A stretch of DNA of 46,967 nt from Saprospiraceae bacterium (GTDB lineage: Bacteria; Bacteroidota; Bacteroidia; Chitinophagales; Saprospiraceae): NCBI GenBank assembly GCA_020630435.1, contig JAHDBJ010000028.1:1-46967 (forward strand). The letters run 5' to 3'. A model generated the notes under the pieces. The model saw only the letters and a list, made by a program, of their open reading frames with translations. It was not told where the DNA came from and searched no databases. Made by a program: the position numbers and the translations under genes. This document shows positions 8,310 to 18,169 of the stretch, in pieces; position 1 is the first letter of the stretch; each line of letters opens with the position of its first letter.

Positions 8310-9086
8310 TCATGAATCTAGAATCGCTACAACTCTTGCAGGAGCGGCAGATGCTCCTACAATTTTTAAGGGAAAAACAGCAACTTTAAATCCTATATAG
8401 GGCAAAGCATCTAAATTAACCAATTGTTCGATATGACAGTATTCTTTTCGACTTCCTACAAGATGTGCTTCCCAAAATAACTCTGGATTATTGGTTTCTT
8501 TGGCTTTTTTTATGAGGTAGGGGAGTGGCAAATCCCAACCCCAACTGTCAATTCCCATCACTTTTATACCCTTATCAATCAACCATTCTGTTGCTTCTGC
8601 ACTCATACCTGTTCCAACTTTATGAAAGTCCTTTGTACCATTGTATTTATCTCGACCTGTTTTTATTAAAACGATCATTTTAGGCTCTATGGATAAATTA
8701 TTTTTTTCTAAAAAAAGTTCAATATCATGTATTGTAATAGGATTAAAATCTTCTTTGTGTTTCATATCAATGATGAGTCCCTCTCCATAACACCAATCAA
8801 GTGGTACTTCATCTATGGTTTTTGCTTTTTTACCATTAACGCTTGGACTATAATGCCAAGGTGCATCAATATGAGTTGTGGAATGAACACCCATTTTTTG
8901 GATGGTATCATCAGCCCAACCTATGAAGCCTTTTGGAAATAATCTGAAAGGAAGCCCTAGAAGCCGAATTAACCATTTTGCTTTTCGATGAGCTTTATGT
9001 TTGATTTTAACCTTCATAAACCAAGGATCTGTAGCATTATATTGAATAGGTTTAGAAAGATCAATGATTTTCTGAGACATAGCCAT
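8310..9086 (-). CDS. Cyclase/kynurenine-formamidase-like metal hydrolase
   Basis: A cyclase-family (PF04199-type) amide or ester hydrolase of about 258 residues. The metal-binding signature HxxTHxDxPxH is complete (HSTTHIDAPWH). Relatives include arylformamidase and polyketide or isatin hydrolases; the substrate is unknown. The frame is open to an ATG at 9110, but that start lies in the loop of the terminator hairpin of the upstream protease gene and in the duplicated 1.1-kb block, so the ATG at 9084-9086 (MAMSQKIIDLS) or 9078-9080 (MSQKIIDLS) is more likely. The metallophosphoesterase gene follows after 24 bp. Confidence 0.85.
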   Translation of the reverse strand: MAMSQKIIDLSKPIQYNATDPWFMKVKIKHKAHRKAKWLIRLLGLPFRLFPKGFIGWADDTIQKMGVHSTTHIDAPWHYSPSVNGKKAKTIDEVPLDWCYGEGLIIDMKHKEDFNPITIHDIELFLEKNNLSIEPKMIVLIKTGRDKYNGTKDFHKVGTGMSAEATEWLIDKGIKVMGIDSWGWDLPLPYLIKKAKETNNPELFWEAHLVGSRKEYCHIEQLVNLDALPYIGFKVAVFPLKIVGASAAPARVVAILDS

Positions 9087-9090
9087 TTTT

Positions 9091-9128
9091 AAATTAAAAG
9101 AGGATACCATAAATATATGATATCCTCT
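9091..9128 (-). terminator. Terminator of the M43 protease gene (repeat copy 1)
   Basis: AGAGGATA (9099-9106) and TATCCTCT (9121-9128) form a perfect 8-bp stem. Read on the minus strand it is followed by TTTAATTT. It is identical to the hairpin after the second protease gene because it lies inside the duplicated segment. Confidence 0.7.
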
Positions 9129-10195
9129 CTAAATAATAGGGTGTTTATAATAAAATATCTAAACGTTAGATAATAGAAAGTTTGATATTTTCCGTTCCAG
9201 CTTGATGTGAGATAGAGATAAAGTAAATGCCTTTACTCAATTGTTGTTTGGAAAGATTAATGGTATTAACACCTTTATCTAAAGATTGATTTAAAGACAT
9301 GACTTTTTTTCCTGCACTATCAAAGATATTGATATTGACTTCTTGTCTTGTCTTCGTTTCTAATTGTAAGATAGTTGTACTGCCATCGGTTGATGGATTC
9401 GGAAATACTTGAATGTCAAATGCACGAGCGAATTCAACAACTTCTACATCAGTATATTCTGTCGTTCCATCAAAATCTTCTTGTGCTAAACGATAATAAT
9501 TATAACGACCTCTAGGAGCTTCATGTAAGAACTCATATCTTGTAATTGAGGAGGTTGTCCCTTTTCCATTGACCCATCCGATGCGTTCAAAATGGCGTCC
9601 ATCAGTACCATATTCAATATGGAAACCTTTATTGTTCAACTCACTAGCTGTTTCCCAATGTAGTCGTACATCTTTTCGTTCTTTAGATGCCTTAAAATAA
9701 CTTAATTCTACAGGGAATGGAACAGGAGGAGCATCCGATAAAGCAAACCCTGAGAATCCTGAATTAAATGTTGCTGTAAATTGATAATCAGTTCCAAAAG
9801 CGGCTTGGCCATCTGCTTCGGCAAAAGAGTTAGAAGCATTATTAGTAGCGTTATTGATTTCTATAGCTCCTTTTACCATTGAGGTAATACTAGGTAAGAA
9901 AGCAGGAAGTTCAGATGCTTCATAGTATAGTGTTATACTATAAGAGCCTGTAGGATTATTATTAGTAGGAGTGACTTTAAATGTTTTATTGGTAACATTA
10001 TAACCTAATATCCATCCTGTATCATCTATACCTTGTCTATCAACTTCTACTTTGGTACAACCATAATCATGACCAGATAATTCTTGTATAGTAACCATAA
10101 TATTGCCTGTTGCTTGGTCATAGAAATGTACGGTCTGATTAGGTCCTAGATTATGTTCTGCAAAACCTGCACCTGTATTTACAACTGTTTGAATA
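9094..10195 (-). repeat. 1,102-bp duplicated block, copy 1
   Basis: Bases 9094-10195 match 12667-13768 at a constant offset of 3,573 bp. I found only two differences, at 10144 (T against C) and 10173 (C against T), the second changing one residue (G to S). The block contains the last 342 codons of the protease gene, its stop, the 3' flank and the terminator. Identity ends abruptly at codon I689 of this gene, which marks the edge of the exchanged module. Confidence 0.92.
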
Positions 10196-12258
10196 GCTGT
10201 TGCGACAGATGTCTTCGTAACTTGAACATTATCTACAGCCATACCATATAACCAGCCACCGCCATCATTATATCTCCAAGCAATTCCAACTTGGGTATTA
10301 CCGACATAAGCAGATAAATCAATTGTATTTCCAGTAACCCATGGTGTAGAATAAGAACCTCCACCTAAGGCTGTGCTAGTGTTTGTAATAGCTCCAATAG
10401 AAGTGTAGGTAGTACCATTATCTGTAGAAATTAACACTTCTGCACTTTCTGCCCCTACATTTGAAAAAGCATGATCAAATGTAAGAGAAGCAGAAGTTGC
10501 TCCAGATAAATCAAAAATAGGAGTACGTAATTGAGCATCCGACAAATCACAATTACAAGCATCATCACTAATAAATCCAAAAGTTGTTGCATTACCAGTC
10601 GTAGTCCAGTAAGTACTAGATAAAGTAGCATTATCGCCTAGCGCCCAAGGATCACCTGAAGATGCTGTTTGGAAACCTCCAGCTCCTGATTCAAAGTCAA
10701 CATCCAAAACGGTAACAATCCCTCCAGTTGTACTAGGGGCATTATCATCATTTACTACAGTTAAGGTAACTTTTCCACTTCCTCCTTCTATAGCATCACT
10801 ACCTGTGACTGTTGTAATATCTAATACAATTGTTTCATCTGTTTCAACAACAGCATCTTCTTCAATTGTAATCGTTAAAGTTTGAGGTGTATTCCAGTTT
10901 GCTGTTGTAAAGGTAAAATTGGTAGCACTAACAGTAAAATCAGTACCATTAGTAGCTGTTCCACTTATGGCAACAGACACATTTGTTGTTGCACTTGGCT
11001 GTAATGACATTGTCATATCAATAGTAACTGTTTTAGTACCACAACTCGTTCCTTCTTCTATATTAGTTGCTGAGACATTTGCAAAATTTGCAGATGGAAT
11101 AGGAGCACCACATTTGGAAGAAGTTGTTGTAAAACCTGCTGAAGTAACTGTAGCATACATAACATCTGCTTGCCCAGAAGTAAACATCCACATACAATTA
11201 TCGCTTACATATGACATATAATTGAATGGCATATCTGGCTCAGCATCATTGCAAGTATTTGGTAAACCGCCACAACCACTACCAGAAGGACAAGTTGTAG
11301 TACTGCCTAAGTGGCTAGTATTCATATTAGGAGTATCTGCGATCTGGTCTTGACCACCATTACAAGTAGAATTATCACCCCATATATGATAAAGACCTAA
11401 ATAATGACCAATTTCATGTGTTAAGGTACGACCTTCATCATAAATTCCACCACAAGAGTCTCCTGAATCGACTCCTGGACAAGTAACAGAAGGTCCAGAA
11501 GCAGTACCTCCGAAATTACAAGCCTCAACAGTAACGCCAGTTCCTGAGAAATTACCAGGAATTCCATTTGAAATTCCAAGTATGCCTGTACCACTTTGTA
11601 TGAAAATATTGAGATAACCCGCCCAAGCTGAATATAAAGGAGTAGATGTTGACCAGTCAATGTTTGCACCAAAAGTAACCGCAGGCTCTCCTTCTACTAA
11701 ACCACTACCTGCTGGATGATTTATTGTAGCAAGACAAAACTCAATACATGAGGCTCCCGTTGTTGTACTAAAACAACCAGCATATGCTGCCCAGTTAGAT
11801 ATATCAGCATTTGTACCTGCAAAATCTTCATTAACTGTTGTAAGCTGTTGATTAATTATGTCAAGCGCACAGGTTTCTGAACCTGATGGAACAATACCTG
11901 GAGCATAATGTATCGCTACTGGAACAAGAATAGGATCTGTACAACTTGGATTTCTTCTTCTAGATTGATCTAATAAAATTTTATTTCTTTTAGTTGTAAT
12001 TTGTTCAACATAGTTTCTGTAAGAAATATCATTTCTCATTCTTTCCTCATGTTTCTGAATTGTACTGCCACAGCCTCTTATCAGATCCTCTTTTTCTATG
12101 GTTGAATTATTTTCTTCTAAAGAAGAGTTAGATTTTTTTAATGCTGGATCAGCATAATGATTCTCTTTTTGTTTATAAGGTTGTAAATCTGTTTGAGCTA
12201 TAAGTAATATAGGTGCAAACAAAAATAGCGATATGGCTAAAAGTATACTTTTATTCAT
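9166..12258 (-). CDS. Secreted M43-type zinc metalloprotease with Calx-beta and T9SS tail
   Basis: A 1,030-residue exported protease. Signal peptide 1-21 (ILLIAQ); pro-region; M43 (pappalysin/cytophagalysin-like) catalytic domain about 105-385 with the zinc motif H281-E-IG-H285-YLGLY-H291 and the Met-turn NYMSY at 347-350; Calx-beta-like domain about 390-508 (NIEEGTSC, TDETIVLDI); a MAM/jelly-roll-like domain about 515-682 (DVDFESGAGGF, SLTFDHAF, MAVDNVQV); then a shared module from 689 ending in a T9SS type A sorting domain (VFPNPSTDGS to the C-terminus). The last 342 residues differ at one position from the next protease. Many cysteines in the catalytic part suit an extracellular enzyme. 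It probably degrades external protein; the substrate is unknown. Confidence 0.94.
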   Translation of the reverse strand: MNKSILLAISLFLFAPILLIAQTDLQPYKQKENHYADPALKKSNSSLEENNSTIEKEDLIRGCGSTIQKHEERMRNDISYRNYVEQITTKRNKILLDQSRRRNPSCTDPILVPVAIHYAPGIVPSGSETCALDIINQQLTTVNEDFAGTNADISNWAAYAGCFSTTTGASCIEFCLATINHPAGSGLVEGEPAVTFGANIDWSTSTPLYSAWAGYLNIFIQSGTGILGISNGIPGNFSGTGVTVEACNFGGTASGPSVTCPGVDSGDSCGGIYDEGRTLTHEIGHYLGLYHIWGDNSTCNGGQDQIADTPNMNTSHLGSTTTCPSGSGCGGLPNTCNDAEPDMPFNYMSYVSDNCMWMFTSGQADVMYATVTSAGFTTTSSKCGAPIPSANFANVSATNIEEGTSCGTKTVTIDMTMSLQPSATTNVSVAISGTATNGTDFTVSATNFTFTTANWNTPQTLTITIEEDAVVETDETIVLDITTVTGSDAIEGGSGKVTLTVVNDDNAPSTTGGIVTVLDVDFESGAGGFQTASSGDPWALGDNATLSSTYWTTTGNATTFGFISDDACNCDLSDAQLRTPIFDLSGATSASLTFDHAFSNVGAESAEVLISTDNGTTYTSIGAITNTSTALGGGSYSTPWVTGNTIDLSAYVGNTQVGIAWRYNDGGGWLYGMAVDNVQVTKTSVATAIQTVVNTGAGFAEHNLGPNQTVHFYDQATGNIMVTIQELSGHDYGCTKVEVDRQGIDDTGWILGYNVTNKTFKVTPTNNNPTGSYSITLYYEASELPAFLPSITSMVKGAIEINNATNNASNSFAEADGQAAFGTDYQFTATFNSGFSGFALSDAPPVPFPVELSYFKASKERKDVRLHWETASELNNKGFHIEYGTDGRHFERIGWVNGKGTTSSITRYEFLHEAPRGRYNYYRLAQEDFDGTTEYTDVEVVEFARAFDIQVFPNPSTDGSTTILQLETKTRQEVNINIFDSAGKKVMSLNQSLDKGVNTINLSKQQLSKGIYFISISHQAGTENIKLSII

Positions 12259-12548
12259 AGCGTAAGTTTTAATTAAGATTAGAAAAATTAATTTAGTAGT
12301 AGTTAGTTATTTTAAAAATCGTTCATTTTAATAAACTAATCGTCCAACGAAATTAGAAAAAAAACAAGTTAAAATTGAAAAATGTGACAGTAATTAAATG
12401 ATAGTTTATAGCATTGAATTATTTGTTTTTATTTTGAAAACATCTGTTTGTGTGCTTAATGATTTGAATATTAGGTTATTACATTTTTGTATATGATAGT
12501 TTTTACGGAAAAAATAAAAAAAAAACAATTCATATTAAAACAAAATAT

Positions 12549-12582
12549 TATCCTTTTTGTCATCTAAATGACAAAAAGGATA
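12549..12582. repeat. Perfect 15-bp inverted repeat
   Basis: TATCCTTTTTGTCAT and ATGACAAAAAGGATA flank a 4-base loop (CTAA). No T-run follows on either side, so a simple intrinsic terminator is not obvious. It lies about 290 bp upstream of the M43 protease start and may be an operator, an RNA 3' end or a repeat relic. Confidence 0.75.
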
Positions 12583-12666
12583 TAGATGAAATCTTACCTA
12601 TAAATTAAATGAAAAGTAATGCGTGTGAAAATTGTTTTATAAAGCAAATAAACTATAATTTAAAAG

Positions 12667-13768
12667 TTAAAAGAGGATACCATAAATATATGATATCCTC
12701 TCTAAATAATAGGGTGTTTATAATAAAATATCTAAACGTTAGATAATAGAAAGTTTGATATTTTCCGTTCCAGCTTGATGTGAGATAGAGATAAAGTAAA
12801 TGCCTTTACTCAATTGTTGTTTGGAAAGATTAATGGTATTAACACCTTTATCTAAAGATTGATTTAAAGACATGACTTTTTTTCCTGCACTATCAAAGAT
12901 ATTGATATTGACTTCTTGTCTTGTCTTCGTTTCTAATTGTAAGATAGTTGTACTGCCATCGGTTGATGGATTCGGAAATACTTGAATGTCAAATGCACGA
13001 GCGAATTCAACAACTTCTACATCAGTATATTCTGTCGTTCCATCAAAATCTTCTTGTGCTAAACGATAATAATTATAACGACCTCTAGGAGCTTCATGTA
13101 AGAACTCATATCTTGTAATTGAGGAGGTTGTCCCTTTTCCATTGACCCATCCGATGCGTTCAAAATGGCGTCCATCAGTACCATATTCAATATGGAAACC
13201 TTTATTGTTCAACTCACTAGCTGTTTCCCAATGTAGTCGTACATCTTTTCGTTCTTTAGATGCCTTAAAATAACTTAATTCTACAGGGAATGGAACAGGA
13301 GGAGCATCCGATAAAGCAAACCCTGAGAATCCTGAATTAAATGTTGCTGTAAATTGATAATCAGTTCCAAAAGCGGCTTGGCCATCTGCTTCGGCAAAAG
13401 AGTTAGAAGCATTATTAGTAGCGTTATTGATTTCTATAGCTCCTTTTACCATTGAGGTAATACTAGGTAAGAAAGCAGGAAGTTCAGATGCTTCATAGTA
13501 TAGTGTTATACTATAAGAGCCTGTAGGATTATTATTAGTAGGAGTGACTTTAAATGTTTTATTGGTAACATTATAACCTAATATCCATCCTGTATCATCT
13601 ATACCTTGTCTATCAACTTCTACTTTGGTACAACCATAATCATGACCAGATAATTCTTGTATAGTAACCATAATATTGCCTGTTGCTTGGTCATAGAAAT
13701 GTACGGTCTGATTAGGCCCTAGATTATGTTCTGCAAAACCTGCACTTGTATTTACAACTGTTTGAATA
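12667..13768 (-). repeat. 1,102-bp duplicated block, copy 2
   Basis: Second copy of the block at 9094-10195, encoding residues 974-1315 of the reprolysin-like protease, its stop codon and its terminator. Only two base differences from copy 1 were found. Confidence 0.92.
12672..12701 (-). terminator. Terminator of the reprolysin-like protease gene (repeat copy 2)
   Basis: Same 8-bp AGAGGATA/TATCCTCT hairpin as at 9099-9128, 37 bp after the stop codon on the minus strand and followed by a T-rich stretch. Confidence 0.7.
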
Positions 13769-16686
13769 CCTGTACTACCAACAATAGAGAATCTTGTCTG
13801 CGCTCGATTTCCAGTAAGATATTGTGTCCCTAAAGTACATCCAGAAGCACCATCAGCTCTATTATAACTTACAGCATCATAACCAACATCGTCATAACCT
13901 ACAATGTCGCTATCTGTCCAAGAGTTATTATCCCAACAGACTTCAACAATGATAGATGATGTACCATCCCATGTAAATGGAGTACCAAGGGTGAAGGTAT
14001 TCCAACCTGTAACAGTTGTTACAGTAGAAGTGTAAACATTGCTTAGTCCAGTATAATATGAGGCTCCAGGGAAAGCAACATCTGTAGTTGTTCCCATATT
14101 AATATTAAAACTGCTATATGGTTGAGTACTTTGTTTAGTAATGATATTGAAGGCAATCGCTGTAATATCTCCAGCAGTTGCTCCCATTGCTAGTAGTTCG
14201 GAAGCAGGATATATCAATTGCATTCTTTCATCTTCATAGTATCCTCTAAATGGAGAATAGAAAGTTTCGGCTGAAGTTCCGCCAGCTCCTAATGTGAAAT
14301 CTCCAGACGCACCTGATGCTGGCGCATTATCATCGTTAACTAAAGTAAAGGTCAATTGATTTGAGCTACCAACAAGTGAACCACCACCATTTGCAGAAGT
14401 GATCGTAACGATAATTGTTTCATCTGCTTCTACAACACCATCTTGCTCAATATCAAGTGTTACCGAATGAGGTGTTGACCAATTGGCTGTCGTGAAAGTA
14501 TGACTTGTTCCTCCTGTCACAGAATAATCAGCTCCATTAATAGCTGTTCCAGAGAAACTCCATGTTACATCGGCATTTGCACTAGGAGATTGAGATATAG
14601 AAATGTCAAAAGTGACACTTTTTATAGTACAAGCAGTACCTTCATCTATATTAGTACTGGAAGAAAAAGAAACATTTGCTTTAGGTCCGCTTGCCTCAAT
14701 AGCAAAATCATTATTGGAAATATCGAAAAAGATATTGTCTGAACAAACAACCATCACACGGTTCGTTGTACCAATATTATTCGGCACAGTTACAGGATGT
14801 GTTCCATCGTTTGGTACGCTGGCTGCTAATGTTATTGGATAAGTATTTCCACCATCTGTCGATAATAAAATATCAACATTTGCACAGTTTATTGGTGCTG
14901 CTGTTGTTCCTGCTACATTCCACGTTACATTTTCAGTCGTGCCAACATCCCATACCTCGCCTCCATTTGGAGCATTTGTTATAAAAGGACCTGCTGCATT
15001 TATAGTTGTAACAGTCATCAAATCACTTGCTGTACACCCTGACGCAGAGTTATTATCTCTCACTAAAAATGAAAAATCCATTGAACGCCCTATAGAAGGT
15101 AAGACTTCCCATGTAGGACTGACATTGTTAATTAAATCAGGCAAATTTGGAAAATAACGATAAGGCACAGCTACTGGGGATAATGTTCTAAACATAGGCC
15201 CTACGGTACGTGTAGGAGAAGGAGCAGCATTTGAACCAGGGTTTTCAGGGTCATTTTGTTCCCAACAATAGGTTAAACCTGTATCATCGGCATCTGTACC
15301 AACCCCTGTCAATTTAAATGGGGTCGATTTTGGAATAGAATAATCTGAACCAGCATCAGCAGTAGGACCGCTATTTCCTGAAGTGATGACTTCTGCACAT
15401 CCACTACCATTACCAGAATTAATACTTGTAACAATATCTCTAATATTTACATAGGCAAAGTAATCATCACTATTATTCTGAACATTGGCATTACAGATAC
15501 CAGCATATCCCATTATAGAACTACCACTTCCTGTCTCTACTTCTGTATTACCACTTCCTGAGCGACAAGAACTATTACTTTGAGTGTGGTATCCTCCAAA
15601 TTGATGTCCCATCTCATGAGCTACATAATCAATGTCAAATGGATCCCCTATAGGTGCAGCTCGACCTGTATATCCCCTTCCTTTGTGCGTCCCATTTTGA
15701 GAAACATTTAAGCAAACACAATCAATACATCCTGCACTACCACCACCTGTCGTATTGAAATTGTGTCCAATATCATAATTGTTTACGCCAATTTGTGCAT
15801 CACAAGTTTGAGCAGTTGTCGTATTGTATTCATTTGTCCAAGGATCGGAATTCCCATCTAAATAAATGACTAAATCATTATTAGCAACGACTTGCATCGT
15901 GATACCTAAATCTATTTCATAAACACCATTCACACGATTCATTGTTACATTCATGGCAGCTTGTACTATCGCTTTATCTCCTGCTGTTGTACCCGTTGTT
16001 CCTCCTGCTTGCCCAATATGATATTGAGCATACTCTCCTGTACAAGATAGAGCCAATCGGTATCTTCTTAGATTACAGTCTCCTGTTGCGGGAACAGATC
16101 GTTCTGTCTGACTTGGTTTATCTATGAGGTTCTCTTCTGTAAAGCATTGGAAATCTAGTTCAGGTTCTGTTAACTCTGAACGGTAATAGGTCATGTAGAA
16201 TTCATTATCTTTTGAGATAGGATCAATGTATACAGTACTGTGTTTACCAGACATTATCATCCCACTAAAACCAAAATAAGGAGAGTATGTTACACGTAAA
16301 TTTGCTGTTTTATCTTTCACTCCTTTACCGACGTAGGACTTTAATTCGGGGAATTTAGCCGCTAAATCAGGATGCATTAACTCGGACTCTTCTAGGATAA
16401 ATTCTTCATAACTGCCGTCAGGAAGCGGTACAGAGAATTTTACATTAGCGGTTCTTCCTGTTTCAATGTTTTTGAATCTTGGAGTAGTTTTTTCTGCAAT
16501 ATTCAAAAAATTATCAATGTCTAAAGAGAGTGTCCTGTAAGTAGAAGGAGTAGATATTCTATCTTTTTTCTCTATTCTTTTATTAGATAAGTCAACGTCT
16601 TTCCAAAAGCTTTCTTGTGCAGTAATGGAGAAACTTAATAAAAGACAAAAACTAAATAATAAAGAGTTTGTAAAAATTCGATTCAT
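12739..16686 (-). CDS. Secreted reprolysin-like zinc metalloprotease with T9SS tail
   Basis: A 1,315-residue exported protease. Signal peptide 1-24 (SITAQ); propeptide about 40-195; reprolysin/M12B-like catalytic domain about 200-430 with H357-E-MG-H361-QFGGY-H367 and a Met-turn-like SIMGY (390-394); Ig-like segments about 440-665 (PNGGEVWDVGT, VDILLSTDGG); Calx-beta about 668-790 (NIDEGTAC, EADETIIVTI); a unique domain about 795-970; then the 342-residue shared module with T9SS type A sorting domain (VFPNPSTDGS). The Calx-beta domain also resembles that of the neighbouring M43 protease but is diverged, whereas the tails are nearly identical. It probably acts outside the cell on proteins; the substrate is unknown. 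Confidence 0.94.
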   Translation of the reverse strand: MNRIFTNSLLFSFCLLLSFSITAQESFWKDVDLSNKRIEKKDRISTPSTYRTLSLDIDNFLNIAEKTTPRFKNIETGRTANVKFSVPLPDGSYEEFILEESELMHPDLAAKFPELKSYVGKGVKDKTANLRVTYSPYFGFSGMIMSGKHSTVYIDPISKDNEFYMTYYRSELTEPELDFQCFTEENLIDKPSQTERSVPATGDCNLRRYRLALSCTGEYAQYHIGQAGGTTGTTAGDKAIVQAAMNVTMNRVNGVYEIDLGITMQVVANNDLVIYLDGNSDPWTNEYNTTTAQTCDAQIGVNNYDIGHNFNTTGGGSAGCIDCVCLNVSQNGTHKGRGYTGRAAPIGDPFDIDYVAHEMGHQFGGYHTQSNSSCRSGSGNTEVETGSGSSIMGYAGICNANVQNNSDDYFAYVNIRDIVTSINSGNGSGCAEVITSGNSGPTADAGSDYSIPKSTPFKLTGVGTDADDTGLTYCWEQNDPENPGSNAAPSPTRTVGPMFRTLSPVAVPYRYFPNLPDLINNVSPTWEVLPSIGRSMDFSFLVRDNNSASGCTASDLMTVTTINAAGPFITNAPNGGEVWDVGTTENVTWNVAGTTAAPINCANVDILLSTDGGNTYPITLAASVPNDGTHPVTVPNNIGTTNRVMVVCSDNIFFDISNNDFAIEASGPKANVSFSSSTNIDEGTACTIKSVTFDISISQSPSANADVTWSFSGTAINGADYSVTGGTSHTFTTANWSTPHSVTLDIEQDGVVEADETIIVTITSANGGGSLVGSSNQLTFTLVNDDNAPASGASGDFTLGAGGTSAETFYSPFRGYYEDERMQLIYPASELLAMGATAGDITAIAFNIITKQSTQPYSSFNINMGTTTDVAFPGASYYTGLSNVYTSTVTTVTGWNTFTLGTPFTWDGTSSIIVEVCWDNNSWTDSDIVGYDDVGYDAVSYNRADGASGCTLGTQYLTGNRAQTRFSIVGSTGIQTVVNTSAGFAEHNLGPNQTVHFYDQATGNIMVTIQELSGHDYGCTKVEVDRQGIDDTGWILGYNVTNKTFKVTPTNNNPTGSYSITLYYEASELPAFLPSITSMVKGAIEINNATNNASNSFAEADGQAAFGTDYQFTATFNSGFSGFALSDAPPVPFPVELSYFKASKERKDVRLHWETASELNNKGFHIEYGTDGRHFERIGWVNGKGTTSSITRYEFLHEAPRGRYNYYRLAQEDFDGTTEYTDVEVVEFARAFDIQVFPNPSTDGSTTILQLETKTRQEVNINIFDSAGKKVMSLNQSLDKGVNTINLSKQQLSKGIYFISISHQAGTENIKLSII

Positions 16687-16951
16687 AGTAATAGTATTTT
16701 AATTATTAAAAACTTTGTTAAATATTAAACTATTTAGATTTATATCTAGTGTATACATTTTAATTTAAATATAATTCATGGGAAAAAGTATTATCATTGT
16801 TGAGTGTTTGAAAAGGTACAATTTTCTTCATATAGAGCAATTAAATATAAAAATGCTCTAATGCAAAAATAAGTTATTAACTTGAAAAAGTTATTTATAT
16901 GTAAAATTATTATTTGTGCAAGAAGACATACTTTATAAAAAGAATATTTGA

Positions 16952-18169
16952 TTATTTTAGAAGTCCTTCAGAAGCAATAAATGCGCCTGTCCAAGCTGCT
17001 TGGAAATTAAATCCCCCAGTCAAAGCGTCAATATTTAAGACTTCTCCTGCAAAATAGAGATCAGAAACCAACTTACTTTGAAAAGTTTTAAAATCTACCT
17101 CTTTCAAGTCTACACCACCAGCGGTTACAAATTCCTCTTTGAACGTCGTTTTGCCATTAATAGACCAAGTAGATTTTTTTAAAAGGAGGATTATCTTTTG
17201 AAACGCTTCTTTATTTAAATCTGCCCATTTTCGGGTAGGCTCAACACCTAAATGTAACAGGAAGTTTTGCCATAGTCTTTTAGGCAATTTCGTTATTTGA
17301 TAATTTGAAAGTTGCTTTTTCGCATGGTTATTTTTCCAATCATTGATTTCTTTATCAGATATATGAGGCAACCAGTCAATTTCTATTTGAAAGCGATACT
17401 CTTTTTCATTTAAGTGCCTTGCGCCCCAAGCGGATAGTTTCAAGATCGCTGGAGCACTTAAGCCCCAGTGTGTTACTAAAAGAGGACCTTCTGTAATTAA
17501 TTTAGTTCCCAATAGTTTTATGTTTACATTTGGAACAGAAATACCTGCTAGTCCTCTCAATCGAGTATCTTTTGTCTTGAATGTAAATAAAGAGGGGACA
17601 GGTTTGATGATAGTATGTCCCAATGATTCTAATATTTTCCATATTGCAGGATTACTACCCGTACCAATAAATATTTTATCGGCTTTAAATGTTTCATGTC
17701 GCAATGTTTTTATTATAAAACGAGTAGCTTGCTTTTTACTTTGTTGAATGTCTACAACTTTACATCCTGTAATAACTTTTACACTGTTCTTTATAGCATT
17801 TTCTTTTAAACAATTGGCTATAGTTGATGACTTATCTGTAATAGGAAACATTCGACCATCGGCTTCAGTTTTCAGTTTTACATTATGACCATCTAACCAT
17901 TCTACCATTTGACTAGGTCCAAAATGATAAAAAGCACCAAGTAATTCTTTTCCTCCTCTAGGATAATATTCTATTAAATGTTGAGGATCAAAACAGGCAT
18001 GTGTAACATTGCATCGTCCTCCTCCTGAAACTAAGACTTTACTTAAAACTTTTTTTCCTTTTTCTAGGATGGTAAAGCGTATATTAGGATAGAGAACAGC
18101 AGCATTAGCTGCAAAGAAAAAACTTGCAGCTCCTCCTCCTATAATGATGATATTTTTTACTTTACCCAT
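16952..18169 (-). CDS. HI0933/BaiN-family FAD-dependent oxidoreductase
   Basis: A 405-residue flavoprotein of the HI0933-like (aminoacetone oxidase/BaiN/RdsA) family. The N-terminal FAD-binding motif is IIIGGGAASFFFA (8-20), followed by the family signature VSGGGRCNVTH and GRMFPITDKSS; the C-terminal LYFAGEVLNIDALTGGFNFQ closes the FAD site. The physiological substrate of this family is largely unknown. Its start codon overlaps the stop of the LytTR regulator by one base (TAATG at 18167-18171), which indicates translational coupling within one operon; whether the regulator controls or senses anything linked to this enzyme is not shown. Confidence 0.92.
   Translation of the reverse strand: MGKVKNIIIIGGGAASFFFAANAAVLYPNIRFTILEKGKKVLSKVLVSGGGRCNVTHACFDPQHLIEYYPRGGKELLGAFYHFGPSQMVEWLDGHNVKLKTEADGRMFPITDKSSTIANCLKENAIKNSVKVITGCKVVDIQQSKKQATRFIIKTLRHETFKADKIFIGTGSNPAIWKILESLGHTIIKPVPSLFTFKTKDTRLRGLAGISVPNVNIKLLGTKLITEGPLLVTHWGLSAPAILKLSAWGARHLNEKEYRFQIEIDWLPHISDKEINDWKNNHAKKQLSNYQITKLPKRLWQNFLLHLGVEPTRKWADLNKEAFQKIILLLKKSTWSINGKTTFKEEFVTAGGVDLKEVDFKTFQSKLVSDLYFAGEVLNIDALTGGFNFQAAWTGAFIASEGLLK

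Larger units (their letters stand above)
12259..12738. other. 480-bp intergenic region between the two metalloprotease genes
   Basis: No gene seen. The right part is inside the duplicated block and contains the terminator of the upstream protease. The middle holds a strong perfect palindrome (12549-12582). The left part, before the M43 gene, is AT-rich and should contain its promoter, but no TAnnTTTG motif was recognised. Confidence 0.6.

Noticed and set aside
10919-11221. Plus-strand open frame inside the M43 protease gene
   Set aside because: Antisense to a clearly coding, domain-rich frame; a shadow of Thr/Val-rich codons.
14500-15157. Several overlapping plus-strand open frames inside the reprolysin-like protease gene
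   Set aside because: All are antisense to the Ig-like and Calx-beta region and have no independent support.
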